A DNA stretch of 64,000 nucleotides from Jeongeupia sp. USM3 (GTDB lineage Bacteria; Pseudomonadota; Gammaproteobacteria; Burkholderiales; Chitinibacteraceae). Both the position numbers and the translations under genes were made by a program. The notes under the pieces were generated by a model. The model did no database searches. It was given only the letters and a program-made list of their open reading frames with translations, and had not been told where the DNA came from. The DNA is taken from NCBI RefSeq assembly GCF_001808185.1, contig NZ_CP017668.1, positions 1,922,001 through 1,986,000 of the forward strand, in the 5' to 3' direction. Numbering within the stretch: the first letter of the stretch is position 1; the number at the start of each line of letters is the position of its first letter. Of this stretch, positions 41,319-52,457 are shown piece after piece.

Positions 41319-41915
41319 ATGGCAAAGAACGTCTTGTCCGAACGTCATGCCGCCGCGCACCGGGCGCAGATCGCCCACCGCGCGGCCAAGCTGATCGCCG
41401 AAGATCACCTGGACGATTTCGCGCTGGCCAAGAAGAAGGCGGCGCGGCAACTGGGGCTCGACGACCACTCGCTGCTGCCGTCGAACCAGGAAATCGAAGC
41501 CGCGCTGGCCAGCTACCGCGCGATCTACCAGCCGCAGCACGCCGGCCACCTGCAGGCGCTGCGCAAGACCGCGGTGACGGTGATGCGGCTCCTGGCGCCG
41601 TTCTCGCCCTACCTGACCGGCTCGGTGCTGTCGGGCGTCGCGGGGCCGCACTCGGACATCAACCTGATCGGCTATGTCGACGACCCCAAGGGCGTCGAGC
41701 TTTTCCTGCTCAACCGCGGCATCGACTATCGTCATGCCGACGCCGGCCCGCGCCACGACGATTACCCGACGCTGCAGTTCGAGCACGATCACGTCGTGGT
41801 CCGCCTGTCGGTCCGGCCAAGGAACGACGAGCGGGCGCGCGGCGAAGAGCGGATCCGGGTCGAACAGCTGCAGCAATTGATCGCCGACGCCGAGCTGCTC
41901 GCCGCGATCCGATGA
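41319..41915 (+). CDS. Nucleotidyltransferase-like protein of unknown function
   Basis: A 198-residue protein. The N-terminal half is helical (AAAHRAQIAHRAAKLIAEDH). The second half recalls a minimal nucleotidyltransferase: LTGSVLSGVAGPHSDINLIG has the GS and the first metal Asp, but the usual second Asp is Asn (DIN) and the third-carboxylate strand reads HVVVRLSV with Arg, so catalysis is doubtful. AGGAGG precedes the ATG. Its stop overlaps the nnr start by four bases, so it is coupled to metabolite repair. I do not recognise a characterised member. Confidence 0.65.
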   Translation: MAKNVLSERHAAAHRAQIAHRAAKLIAEDHLDDFALAKKKAARQLGLDDHSLLPSNQEIEAALASYRAIYQPQHAGHLQALRKTAVTVMRLLAPFSPYLTGSVLSGVAGPHSDINLIGYVDDPKGVELFLLNRGIDYRHADAGPRHDDYPTLQFEHDHVVVRLSVRPRNDERARGEERIRVEQLQQLIADAELLAAIR

Positions 41916-43300
41916 CCCCGCTCTACCTGTCCGGCACGCTGCGGCGGCTGGAACAAACCCACGCGCAGCATCGTCCGCCACTGATCGAACTGGCGGGCCG
42001 GGCGATCGCCGACTGGCTGCTGGCGCAGTACCGCGGCCGGCGTTTCGGCCTGCTGGCCGGCCCGGGCAACAACGGCGCCGACGCCCTGCACTGTGCCGGC
42101 CACCTGCGCGATGCCGGACAGACGGTCTGCATCTGGATGCCATACGGGCCCGATGCCGGCCCGGCGCCACCGGCCGGGCTGGCCGACTGCGACGTCATCG
42201 TCGACGGGCTGTTCGGCCTCGGCCTGAGCCGCGACCTCGCCCCCGACCTCGTTGCCGGGCTGCGCGCGATCGACGCGCTCGGCAAGGTCATCGTCGCGAT
42301 CGACGCGCCGAGCGGTCTCGATGCCGATCGCGGCGTCGCGCGCCCGTATGCGCTGCACGCCGACCACACGCTGGCGATGCTGGCCCGCAAGCCCGGCTAC
42401 TACACCGCCGACGGCCGCGACCATTGCGGCAAGGTCCACCTGCTCGAACTGCTGCCCGGCATCGCCCCGGCCGCCGACGCCGTGCTGGTTGATGCACCGC
42501 CGTCGCAACCGTCGCTGCGCCGCCGCCATGCCAGCCACAAGGGCAGCCACGGCACGCTGGCCATCGTCGGCGGCGCCGCCGGCATGGCCGGGGCTGCACT
42601 GCTCGCCGGCCGGATGGCCGCCAGGGCCGGCGCCGGCAAGGTCTTCGTCGGCCTGCTCGACCCGGCACTGAGCGTCGACCCGCTCCAGCCCGAGCTGATG
42701 CTGAGACCGGCCGGCGAACTGCTCTCGCAGGCGGTCGACGTCGTCGCGGTCGGCCCCGGTCTGGGCCAGAGCCGCGACGCCGCAGCGCTGCTCGCGGCGC
42801 TGCTCGATGCCGACCTGCCGCTCGTGCTCGACGCCGATGCACTGAACCTGATCGCCGCATCCGGGCCGCTGCAAGGCAAGCTGCGCGGGCGCGGCGCACC
42901 GAGCCTGATCACCCCGCATCCGGCCGAAGCGGCGCGCCTGCTCGGCGTGACGACGGCCGAGGTCCAGCGTGACCGGCTGGAGGCCGCGCACCGGCTGGTC
43001 GTGCAGCTAGGCTGCACCGTGCTGCTCAAGGGTTCGGGAACGGTCTGCGCCGATGGCGAGAGCACCAGCATCAACGCGAGCGGCAACGGCGCGCTCGGCG
43101 CCGCCGGCCAGGGCGACCTGCTTGCCGGGCTGATCGCCGCGCTCTGGGTGCAGGGGCTGGCGCCGATCGCCGCAGCGCGGCTCGGCGCCTATGTTCACGG
43201 CCGGGCCGCGGACGAATGGCGCGAACGCCACCCGAACGGCCTCGGCCTGTGCGCGAGCGAGCTGATCGCCCCGATCCGCGCGCTGCTGAACGGAATCTGA
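41912..43300 (+). CDS. nnr: Bifunctional NAD(P)H-hydrate epimerase / ADP-dependent dehydratase
   Basis: A 462-residue repair enzyme that restores damaged NAD(P)H hydrates. The N-terminal YjeF domain (1-200) has LLAGPGNNGADALHCAGHL, where the usual AGxGNNGGDG is GADA. The C-terminal kinase-like dehydratase has HKGSHGTLAIVGGAAGMAGA, TPHPAEAARLL and the catalytic Asp in AAGQGDLLAGLIAAL. The length fits the fused form (about 490) though slightly short in the N-domain. Overlaps the upstream gene by ATGA and is convergent with the aminotransferase. Confidence 0.93.
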   Translation: MTPLYLSGTLRRLEQTHAQHRPPLIELAGRAIADWLLAQYRGRRFGLLAGPGNNGADALHCAGHLRDAGQTVCIWMPYGPDAGPAPPAGLADCDVIVDGLFGLGLSRDLAPDLVAGLRAIDALGKVIVAIDAPSGLDADRGVARPYALHADHTLAMLARKPGYYTADGRDHCGKVHLLELLPGIAPAADAVLVDAPPSQPSLRRRHASHKGSHGTLAIVGGAAGMAGAALLAGRMAARAGAGKVFVGLLDPALSVDPLQPELMLRPAGELLSQAVDVVAVGPGLGQSRDAAALLAALLDADLPLVLDADALNLIAASGPLQGKLRGRGAPSLITPHPAEAARLLGVTTAEVQRDRLEAAHRLVVQLGCTVLLKGSGTVCADGESTSINASGNGALGAAGQGDLLAGLIAALWVQGLAPIAAARLGAYVHGRAADEWRERHPNGLGLCASELIAPIRALLNGI

Positions 43301-43304
43301 GGCG

Positions 43305-44498
43305 TCAGTCCGCCAGTACGGCGGCGATCGCGTCGGCGACGTAGTCGACGTTGCCGTCGTTGAGTCCCGCCACGCACATCCGCCCCGACTGGACCAGGTA
43401 GACGCCGAACTCGTCGATCAGCCGCCCCACCTGCGCCGGGCTGAGCCCGGTGTAGCTGAACATGCCGCGCTGGGTGACGAGGTAGCCGAAGTCGCGATCG
43501 GGGAAGCGTGCCGACAGCCGCGCGAACAGTGCCTGCCGCATCGCCTTGATCCGCTCGCGCATCGTCGCGACCTCGCCGGCCCAGAGGTCGAACAGTGCGT
43601 CGTCGCCGAGCACGCGGGCGGCAATCCGCGCGCCGTAGGTCGGCGGGCTCGAGTAATTGCGCCGCACGGTCAGCTTCAGCTGGCTCAGCACCCGCGCCGC
43701 GGCATCGTCGCTCTCGCAGACGACCGACAGGCCGCCGCAACGCTCGCCGTACAGCGCGAGGTTCTTCGAGAACGAGTTGGCGACGAAGAAGTTGAGCCCG
43801 GCGTCGGCCATGCTGCGGATCACGTGGGCATCGTCGGCAAGGCCGTCGCCGAAGCCCTGGTAGGCAATGTCGAGGAAGGCGATCAGCCCGCGCTCGGCGA
43901 CGATGGCGATCACCGTCTGCCACTGGTCCTTGTCCAGATCGACACCGGTCGGATTGTGGCAGCACGGATGCAGCACGACGATGCTCTGCGCCGGCAGCGC
44001 GCGCAGCGTGTCGCACATCGCCGCGAAGGCGACGCCGCCGGTCGCCGCATCGAAGTACGGGTAGTCGTGGACCTTGATGCCGGCGCCTTCGAAGATCGCC
44101 CGGTGGTTGTCCCAGGTCGGGCTGCTGACCCAGGCCTCGCTGTCCGGAAAGTAGCGCTTGAGCAGGTCGGCGCCGACCTTCAGCGCCCCCGAGCCGCCCA
44201 GGGTCTGGATCGTCGCGACGCGGCCCGCCGCCAGCACCGCGCTGTCGGCACCGAACAGCAGCCGCTGCACCTGGGCGCGAAAGCCCGCGTCGCCTTCCAT
44301 CGGCAGGTAGGGCATCGCCACCGGCCGGGCCAGCTCGGCCTGGGCGCGGGTCACCGACGCGAGCAGCGGAATCGCGCCATCGTTGCCGTAATAGATGCCG
44401 ATGCCCAGATTGACCTTGCGTGGCCGCGGATCGCGCTGGAATGCCTCCATCAGCGAAAGAATCGGGTCACCGGGATAGGAATCGACATGGGCAAACAT
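43305..44498 (-). CDS. tyrB: Aromatic-amino-acid aminotransferase (class I/II)
   Basis: A 397-residue PLP enzyme of the aspartate/aromatic aminotransferase Ia group. It starts MFAHVDSYPGDPILSLMEAF, has LHPCCHNPTGVDL around the cofactor Asn, the PLP Lys in SFSKNLALYGER, and the substrate Arg near the C-terminus (SGRMCVAGLN). TyrB and AspC differ subtly; the aromatic call is moderate. The frame is open 38 codons upstream without a ribosome site. Its stop is 4 bp from that of nnr (convergent). Confidence 0.88.
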   Translation of the reverse strand: MFAHVDSYPGDPILSLMEAFQRDPRPRKVNLGIGIYYGNDGAIPLLASVTRAQAELARPVAMPYLPMEGDAGFRAQVQRLLFGADSAVLAAGRVATIQTLGGSGALKVGADLLKRYFPDSEAWVSSPTWDNHRAIFEGAGIKVHDYPYFDAATGGVAFAAMCDTLRALPAQSIVVLHPCCHNPTGVDLDKDQWQTVIAIVAERGLIAFLDIAYQGFGDGLADDAHVIRSMADAGLNFFVANSFSKNLALYGERCGGLSVVCESDDAAARVLSQLKLTVRRNYSSPPTYGARIAARVLGDDALFDLWAGEVATMRERIKAMRQALFARLSARFPDRDFGYLVTQRGMFSYTGLSPAQVGRLIDEFGVYLVQSGRMCVAGLNDGNVDYVADAIAAVLAD

Positions 44499-44681
44499 GG
44501 GTGCGCTCGCGGGAGTGAGTGCGGCGGACCATCCGCCGCTTCGGCGACGATTGTGCGGCACGCCCTGCCGGCAGGCAAACGCCGCCGTGCCGACGGGCGG
44601 ACGCACGGTCACCGGCGCATAGCGGCCATCACGGTTCCGGCGCCATCTGCTTACCGATTATCGACATCAGTCTTTCTCTGC

Positions 44682-44710
44682 TTGAATAAATATCACCCCA
44701 AAAATATAAG
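44682..44710 (+). promoter_or_regulatory. Sigma-70 promoter candidate of the MHYT gene
   Basis: TTGAAT, 17 bp, TATAAG in an AT-rich stretch 31 bp before the GTG start. A good match by local standards. Confidence 0.6.
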
Positions 44711-44741
44711 TAATTACTAATGTTTGCAAAGGAGTTGCGCC

Positions 44742-46025
44742 GTGAACGGAAGCTACGACCTCCTGCTCGTCATCGTCTCCTACCTCGTCGCCGCGCTGGC
44801 GTCGTATACCGCGCTCGACCTGGCCGGGCGGATCTCGGCGTCGAGCGGCGCGCGTTCGTACCAGTGGCTGGCCGGCGGCTCGGTCGCGATGGGTACCGGC
44901 ATCTGGGCGATGCACTTCACCGGCATGATGGCGTTCGAGCTGCCGATCGCCGTCACCTACAACGTCGGGCTGACCGCGCTGTCCTGGCTCGCGGCGATCG
45001 CGGTGTCGATGCTCGCGCTGCGCGTCGCCAGCCGCGACCGTCTCGGCTACCGGACCATCGCCGGCGGCGCAATGCTGATGGGCATCGGCATCTGCACGAT
45101 GCATTACACCGGCATGGCCGCGATGCAGGTATCGCCGGGCATCGACTACAACGTCGGCCTGGTGCTCGCGTCGGCGCTGATCGCCGTGTCGGCGTCGGCG
45201 GTCGCGCTCATCATCGCCTTCCGGCTGCGCGAACTCAGTTCGCAGCAGTTCAGCCGGCCGCGGCTGATCGCGGCGCTGGTCATGGGCGTCGCCGTCGTCG
45301 GCATGCATTACACCGGCATGGCCGCAGCGCAGTTCGCCTCGCAGACCGTCTGCACCACCGCCAGCGGCCTCAGCGGCAACTGGGGCGGGCTGCCGCTGGC
45401 CGCGGTGACGGCGGTGATCCTCTTCGGCACGCTGATGCTCTCGCGCGCCGACGCGGCGGCCGCCGTCCGCGCCAAGGAGGCGCGGCAACGCGAGGAGGAT
45501 GCCCAGCGGCTGTACCGGCTCACCTATGTCGACGGCGACACCGGCCTGCCCAACCGCAGCCTGCTCAAGGACACGCTGTCGCAGCTGACCACGGGCCAGG
45601 GTGCGATCCAGCGACGCTTTGCGCTGGCGGTGATCGAACTCAACGGCACCGAGGCGCTGCTGGCGCAGTACGGCCGGCACAACGAGACGCCGCTGATCGT
45701 CGCCGTCGCCAAGCGCATCCAGCGGACCTTGCCACAGGACGACCTGCTGGTCCGCTGGGGGCAGCATGCGTTCGGCGTGCTGTCGCAGCATCTGGTCGAG
45801 CCCGAAGCGCTGCAAAGGCAGCTGCAGGCGATCTTCGATACGCCGCTGCAGATCGGCGACAGGCTGGTCGCGCTCGATACCAGCATCCATTGCAGCGTCT
45901 ACCCCGACGACGGCCACAGCCCGCACGTGCTGATCGCCAGGCTCAGGCATGTCCAGCACCATCCCCGCCCCGAGCCGCGGGACGCGGCGCCCGGCTACGG
46001 GTTCGGCCAGCCGTCGGCACCGTAG
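44742..46025 (+). CDS. MHYT-domain membrane sensor with degenerate GGDEF domain
   Basis: A 427-residue protein. Seven membrane segments (1-250) form an MHYT sensor, with the MHxTGM motif three times (MHFTGMMAF, MHYTGMAAM, MHYTGMAAA), proposed to bind copper and sense O2, CO or NO. A coiled linker leads to a GGDEF fold: LTYVDGDTGLPNRSLLKDTL is normal, but the active loop that should read GG[DE]EF is WGQHAFGVL, so it cannot make cyclic di-GMP. No EAL domain follows. The start is GTG with AAGGAG. It may act as a cyclic-di-GMP or protein-interaction module. Confidence 0.87.
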   Translation: MNGSYDLLLVIVSYLVAALASYTALDLAGRISASSGARSYQWLAGGSVAMGTGIWAMHFTGMMAFELPIAVTYNVGLTALSWLAAIAVSMLALRVASRDRLGYRTIAGGAMLMGIGICTMHYTGMAAMQVSPGIDYNVGLVLASALIAVSASAVALIIAFRLRELSSQQFSRPRLIAALVMGVAVVGMHYTGMAAAQFASQTVCTTASGLSGNWGGLPLAAVTAVILFGTLMLSRADAAAAVRAKEARQREEDAQRLYRLTYVDGDTGLPNRSLLKDTLSQLTTGQGAIQRRFALAVIELNGTEALLAQYGRHNETPLIVAVAKRIQRTLPQDDLLVRWGQHAFGVLSQHLVEPEALQRQLQAIFDTPLQIGDRLVALDTSIHCSVYPDDGHSPHVLIARLRHVQHHPRPEPRDAAPGYGFGQPSAP

Positions 46026-46153
46026 GCCCGCCGCCGCCAGTCCAGGCGCACGCCCGGCCCCTGCCTTTCCGGCGGGGCCGCGTTGATTTGACGGTTGCCG
46101 TCGCCCCGCGTGTCGCCGATCATGGGCGTTTTCCAATCCCGTTCCGGATCATC

Positions 46154-46711
46154 GTGCGCCGCTCAATCCTGATCGTTCCGCTGGCCGCCGCCCTGCTCGG
46201 CGGCTGTGCGCTGCAGCCGCCGTCCGCCGGCAGCGCGCTGGGCAGCAACGCCCGCTACGAAGTCGGCTTCTCGCCGGGCAGCTGCGCCGAGTGCATCGTT
46301 TTCGACACGATCAACGGCGCACAGCACAGCCTGCGCGTCGCCGCGTACATGTTCACCCACCGCGGGCTGGCCGACGCGCTGATCGCCGCCCACCGCCGCG
46401 GCGTCGACGTCCGTGTCGTCGCCGATGCACGCGAAGCCCGGCAGGCCGAGTCCCGGCTTCATGCACTGGCCGGCGCCGGCATCCCGGTCCGGCTGAACGG
46501 GCGCTTCGCAATCCACCATCACAAGTTCATCGTCGCCGACGACAACACCGTCGAAACCGGCTCGTTCAACTACACCCAGGCCGCCACGCGCAACAACGCC
46601 GAAAATGCACTGCGGCTGGTCGACGTCCCGACCCTCGCCGCGCGCTACACCGCCGCATGGCAGGCAAGCTGGGACGAATCCCAACCGTATCCTTCACAAG
46701 CCCCGCAATGA
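46154..46711 (+). CDS. Phospholipase D-like (HKD) lipoprotein
   Basis: About 185 residues of the single-HKD phospholipase D/nuclease (Nuc-like) family. The N-terminus from GTG 46154 (MRRSILIVPLAAALLGGCAL) is a plausible lipobox, so it may be tethered in the envelope. The motif is H-x-K in IHHHKFIVADDNTVETGSFN, with the downstream GSFNYT. Related small proteins act as dimeric nucleases or phosphodiesterases. No clear ribosome site, so the start is uncertain. Its stop overlaps the sbcB start (ATGA). Confidence 0.8.
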   Translation: MRRSILIVPLAAALLGGCALQPPSAGSALGSNARYEVGFSPGSCAECIVFDTINGAQHSLRVAAYMFTHRGLADALIAAHRRGVDVRVVADAREARQAESRLHALAGAGIPVRLNGRFAIHHHKFIVADDNTVETGSFNYTQAATRNNAENALRLVDVPTLAARYTAAWQASWDESQPYPSQAPQ

Positions 46712-48132
46712 GCACGAGCTTCTTCTGGCACGACTATGAAACCTTCGGCGTGGTGCCGCGCCGCGACCGTCCGGCGCAGTTCGCCGGCATCCGCACCGAC
46801 CTCGAACTGAACGAGATCGCCGAGCCGGTCGAGCTGTTCTGCCGGCCGACGCCGGACTGGCTGCCCGATCCCGAATCCTGTCTGCTGACCGGCATCACCC
46901 CGCAGCAGTGCCTCGAACGCGGCGTAAGCGAGCGCGATTTCGCCGCCGGCATCGAGGCCGAGCTGGCGCGGCCGGGCACGATCGGCGTCGGCTACAACAC
47001 GATCCGTTTCGACGACGAAGTCACCCGCTTCCTGTTCTGGCGCAATCTGTACGACCCGTACGCGCGCGAATGGCAGAACGACTGCGGCCGCTGGGACCTG
47101 CTCGACACGGTGCGCACGACATGGGCGCTGCGCCCCGACGGCATCAACTGGCCGAACCACGACGACGGCCGGCCGAGCTTCAAGCTCGAGGATCTGTCGC
47201 GCGCCAACGGCCTCGTCCACGAAGCCGCGCACGACGCGGTATCCGACGTGCGCGCGACGATCGCGCTGGCGCGGCTGATCCGCGCGCGCCAGCCCAAGCT
47301 GTTCGACTTCTGCCTGAGCCTGCGCAAGAAGGACGCCGTGCTCGCGCAGATCGGCGCCGAGCCCAAGCCCTTTCTGCACGTTTCCGGCATGTTCGGCACC
47401 GATCGCGGCTGCATCGCCGCCGTGTGGCCGCTGGCGACGCACCCGACCAACAAGAACGAGCTGATCGTCTGGGATCTGGCGCACGATCCGCGCGAGCTGT
47501 TCTCGCTCGACGCCGAGACGATCCGCACGCGGATGTTCAGCCGCGCCGACGCGCTGCCCGAAGGCGTGAGCCGGCTGCCGGTCAAGACCATCCACATCAA
47601 CAAGTCGCCGATCGTCATCGGCAACCTGAAAACGCTGCAGCCGGCGCAGGCCGAACGCTGGGGTGTCGATTTCGACATCGTCGAGCGCCACGCCGCGCTG
47701 CTGCGCGACGCGCCGGCGTTGCCGTGGGCACAGGTGTTCAAACGCGACCTGCCGCCCATCACCGACGTCGATCAGGACCTGTACGGCGGTTTTCTGTCGA
47801 ACAACGACCGGCGCACGCTGGAAACGCTGCGCGGCCTCGACGGCAACGCGCTTGCCGCGGCCCGCAGCAGCTTCGACGACCGCCGGCTCGACGAGCTGCT
47901 GTTCCGCTACCGCGCACGCAACTTCCCCGCCAGCCTCTCCGAAGCCGAAGCCGAGCGCTGGCAGCAGCTGTGCGGCGAGCGGCTGTTCGAAGGCCGCGAC
48001 GGCTACCTGACGCTCGAGGATTACTGCGCACGCATCGACACGCTGGCCGAGGCCGCCGACGAGCGCGGCGAAGCCATCCTCGCGGCGCTATACGACTACG
48101 CCGAAACCATCGCACCCGAGTATGGCGGATGA
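46708..48132 (+). CDS. sbcB: Exodeoxyribonuclease I
   Basis: A 474-residue 3'-to-5' single-strand DNA exonuclease of the DEDDh class used in recombination and mismatch repair. Exo I motif FFWHDYETFGV; RFDDEVTRFLFWRNLYDPY; and Exo III motif HDAVSDVRATIALARL. The SH3-like and helical C-terminal domains follow (KTIHINKSPIVIGNLKTL). Coupled to the upstream gene by ATGA and to the LysR gene by another ATGA. Confidence 0.95.
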   Translation: MSTSFFWHDYETFGVVPRRDRPAQFAGIRTDLELNEIAEPVELFCRPTPDWLPDPESCLLTGITPQQCLERGVSERDFAAGIEAELARPGTIGVGYNTIRFDDEVTRFLFWRNLYDPYAREWQNDCGRWDLLDTVRTTWALRPDGINWPNHDDGRPSFKLEDLSRANGLVHEAAHDAVSDVRATIALARLIRARQPKLFDFCLSLRKKDAVLAQIGAEPKPFLHVSGMFGTDRGCIAAVWPLATHPTNKNELIVWDLAHDPRELFSLDAETIRTRMFSRADALPEGVSRLPVKTIHINKSPIVIGNLKTLQPAQAERWGVDFDIVERHAALLRDAPALPWAQVFKRDLPPITDVDQDLYGGFLSNNDRRTLETLRGLDGNALAAARSSFDDRRLDELLFRYRARNFPASLSEAEAERWQQLCGERLFEGRDGYLTLEDYCARIDTLAEAADERGEAILAALYDYAETIAPEYGG

Positions 48133-49076
48133 GATACACGCTCAGACAGCTCGAAGTCTTCGTCGCCGTCGGCCGCTTCGAGAGCGTGTCGCGCGCGACC
48201 GAGGCGCTGAACCTGTCGCAGTCGGCGACCAGCACCGCGCTGGCCGAGCTGGAAAAGCAGTTCGACGTGCGGCTGTTCGACCGGCACGGCAAGCGGCTGC
48301 AGTTGAACGAAGCGGGCCGGGCGCTGTTGCCGCGCGCGATCGAACTCCTCGACCGCGCCGGCGAAATCGAAAGCCTGCTCGCCGGCAACGCCGGGCTCAA
48401 CGGCTTCCGCTTCGGCGCGACGCTGACGATCGGCAACTATCTGGCGACGCTGCTCGTCGGCGAATTCATGCGCCGCTATCCGGGCTGCCGGGTGCAGCTC
48501 GACGTGCACAACACCGAGCAGGTGCTGCGGCAGGTCGCGCATTTCGAACTCGACTTCGGCCTGATCGAGGGCGACAACCCGAACCCGGACCTCAGCGCCG
48601 AACCGTGGATCGCCGACGAACTCGTCGTCTTCGCCGCGCCGGACCACCCGCTGACACGCGAGCAACACGTGACGATCGACATGCTGGCCCGCCAGCCGTG
48701 GATCGTCCGCGAACCGGGCTCGGGCACGCGGCAGGCGTTCGAGAACGCCTTCCGTCAGGTGCGGTCGCAAATGGACGTGCGGCTCGAACTGGAACACACC
48801 GAGGCGATCAAGCGTGCCGTCGAGGCCGGTATGGGCGTGTCCTGTATTTCGCGGCTGGCGCTGAAGGAAGCGTTCCGCCGCGGCAGCCTCGTGCCGATCG
48901 AGGTCGACGATCTGGACCTGCAGCGGCAGTTCCACATCGTCTGGCACAAGCAGAAGTTCCACACCCCGGGGATGCAGGCCTTCATCGCGCTGTGCCGCGA
49001 AGTGACCGCCGGCGCGACGCGCAGCGACGAGATCGTCCTGCGTGACGCCAGCGGCCGGGCGATCGAGTACCGCTGA
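48129..49076 (+). CDS. LysR family transcriptional regulator
   Basis: A 315-residue LysR regulator. The N-terminal winged helix-turn-helix is TLRQLEVFVAVGRFESVSRA followed by TEALNLSQSATSTALAELEK; the substrate-binding domain begins near residue 90 (FRFGATLTIGNYLATLLVGE). The effector is unknown; the domain resembles the CysB/CbbR-like branch loosely. Coupled to sbcB rather than divergent from a target, so its regulon is not evident from context. Confidence 0.9.
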   Translation: MRYTLRQLEVFVAVGRFESVSRATEALNLSQSATSTALAELEKQFDVRLFDRHGKRLQLNEAGRALLPRAIELLDRAGEIESLLAGNAGLNGFRFGATLTIGNYLATLLVGEFMRRYPGCRVQLDVHNTEQVLRQVAHFELDFGLIEGDNPNPDLSAEPWIADELVVFAAPDHPLTREQHVTIDMLARQPWIVREPGSGTRQAFENAFRQVRSQMDVRLELEHTEAIKRAVEAGMGVSCISRLALKEAFRRGSLVPIEVDDLDLQRQFHIVWHKQKFHTPGMQAFIALCREVTAGATRSDEIVLRDASGRAIEYR

Positions 49077-49123
49077 CAGCAACCACCCGACGCGAGCGTC
49101 CGAGCGCCTCGGCAACCTGACCT

Positions 49124-49558
49124 TCAGGCGGGAAGCCAGACCATCTCTATGTGGGTCGTGGTCTCGGACGTATTCACAAAGCCAAGGCGCTCGTACAACT
49201 GCCGTGCGGCGGCATTGGTCCGGAAGACGCCCAAGGCCAAAGGCACGCCTCGAGCGGCGGCAGCGGCTTGAAGCGCCTTGATCAGGCGGGTGCCGACGCC
49301 CTTGCGCCGAAACTCGGGCAGGAGCGCAATGTTCCGGATGTAGATCCGCAAGTCTTCATCGCAGACCTGCACATAACCCGCGATCCCGGTGTCGATCCGG
49401 ATGACCGAGGTCTTCGACGATGCCAGCTCGCTCGCGAAATTGCCTTGCTGCCAGACTTCGTCCCAGCCCCAGATCTGTTCGATGTGCGACCTGAAAACGG
49501 TGCGGTGTATTTCGAAGAGCCACACATCCTCGCCATCGGCCACAGGCCGGACGTCCAT
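49124..49558 (-). CDS. GNAT family N-acetyltransferase
   Basis: A 144-residue acetyltransferase: the acceptor region FEIHRTVFRSHIEQIWGWDE, the core strand LRIYIRNIALLPEFRRKGVGTRLIK with the acetyl-CoA loop RRKGVG, and the terminal NAAARQLYERLGFVNT. The WGWDE/Q...F pattern resembles a GNAT subgroup common in proteobacteria. The ATG start at 49558 is the first methionine before the domain, but its ribosome site is weak and upstream GTG codons exist. Confidence 0.82.
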   Translation of the reverse strand: MDVRPVADGEDVWLFEIHRTVFRSHIEQIWGWDEVWQQGNFASELASSKTSVIRIDTGIAGYVQVCDEDLRIYIRNIALLPEFRRKGVGTRLIKALQAAAAARGVPLALGVFRTNAAARQLYERLGFVNTSETTTHIEMVWLPA

Positions 49559-49646
49559 TGCAGGCGTCCGACCCAATGCCGACAGTGACAAGGCAGGCTC
49601 CAATGCGTCAAAAGCATCGGGCACGCTGCCATTCTGGGCACCGTGC

Positions 49647-49940
49647 TCAGTCAAACAGCTCCTCCCAGATCGACTTGCGCTTCTTGTACGGCTTGTGGTC
49701 GTAATGCGGCTTCTGATCGTAGTGCGGTGGCCGGTTGTCGTAGCGGACTTCCTGCGGCCGGGGTTCGCTGCGCGGCGCCTCACGGGCGGGCGGCGCGTCC
49801 TGGACCTGGGCGCGCTCGATGATCTTGTCGAGCTCGCCACGGTCGAGCCAGACGCCGCGGCAGCGCGGGCAGTAATCGATTTCGACGCCCTGGCGTTCGG
49901 TCATCACCAGACGTTCGTCAACACAAGTCGGGCATTGCAT
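49647..49940 (-). CDS. Small zf-TFIIB zinc-ribbon protein
   Basis: A 97-residue protein. The N-terminal CPTC...YCPRCRGVWLDRGEL is the zf-TFIIB zinc ribbon, with two Cys pairs. The middle is Pro/Arg/Glu-rich and the C-terminus has three Tyr/His/Lys repeats (PHYDQKPHYDHKPYKKR). Function is unknown in bacteria. GGAG decides the ATG at 49940. Confidence 0.85.
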   Translation of the reverse strand: MQCPTCVDERLVMTERQGVEIDYCPRCRGVWLDRGELDKIIERAQVQDAPPAREAPRSEPRPQEVRYDNRPPHYDQKPHYDHKPYKKRKSIWEELFD

Positions 49941-50110
49941 GGTGTTCTCCTTGAAGCCCATCTCATTTGGCGGCTGCGCCTGCGCATTTTGTCACCGTCC
50001 GGTGCTCGGAATCCTCATGGACTTCATGTCCATTCCGGTTCCTGTGCTTCGGGCGGCAACAAACTGCTTTGGCTCGACCGCCAACTGTGATGGTCTGGGT
50101 TTAATGAAAC

Positions 50111-52396
<2,286 letters not shown>

Positions 52397-52402
52397 GATG
52401 AC

Positions 52403-52425
52403 CTCCGTTTGCGGTATAAACGGAG
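52403..52425. repeat. Perfect inverted repeat at the ATPase transcript start
   Basis: CTCCGTTT and AAACGGAG arms with a GCGGTAT centre. One arm overlaps the predicted -10 of the ATPase promoter and the other its ribosome site. Confidence 0.75.
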
Positions 52426-52454
52426 TACACACCCTGAAGCCACTACAAGGTCAA
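52424..52454 (-). promoter_or_regulatory. MerR-type promoter and operator for the ATPase
   Basis: Minus strand: TTGACC, a 19-bp spacer, TGTACT. The overlong spacer holds an imperfect dyad (ACCTTG...CAGGGT) as in ZntR, CadR and PbrR promoters, which MerR proteins untwist when metal binds. The TTGACC lies only a few bases from the merR-type start codon, so the regulator's own promoter must overlap. Confidence 0.82.
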
Positions 52455-52457
52455 GCG

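Noticed and set aside
39305..41320. 671-codon minus-strand frame opposite mrcA
   Set aside because: Antisense shadow of penicillin-binding protein 1A.
52403..52425. Hairpin hiding the ribosome site of the ATPase mRNA
   Set aside because: If the MerR-type promoter is used, transcription starts after the first arm, so the hairpin would not be in the RNA; kept only as a DNA dyad.
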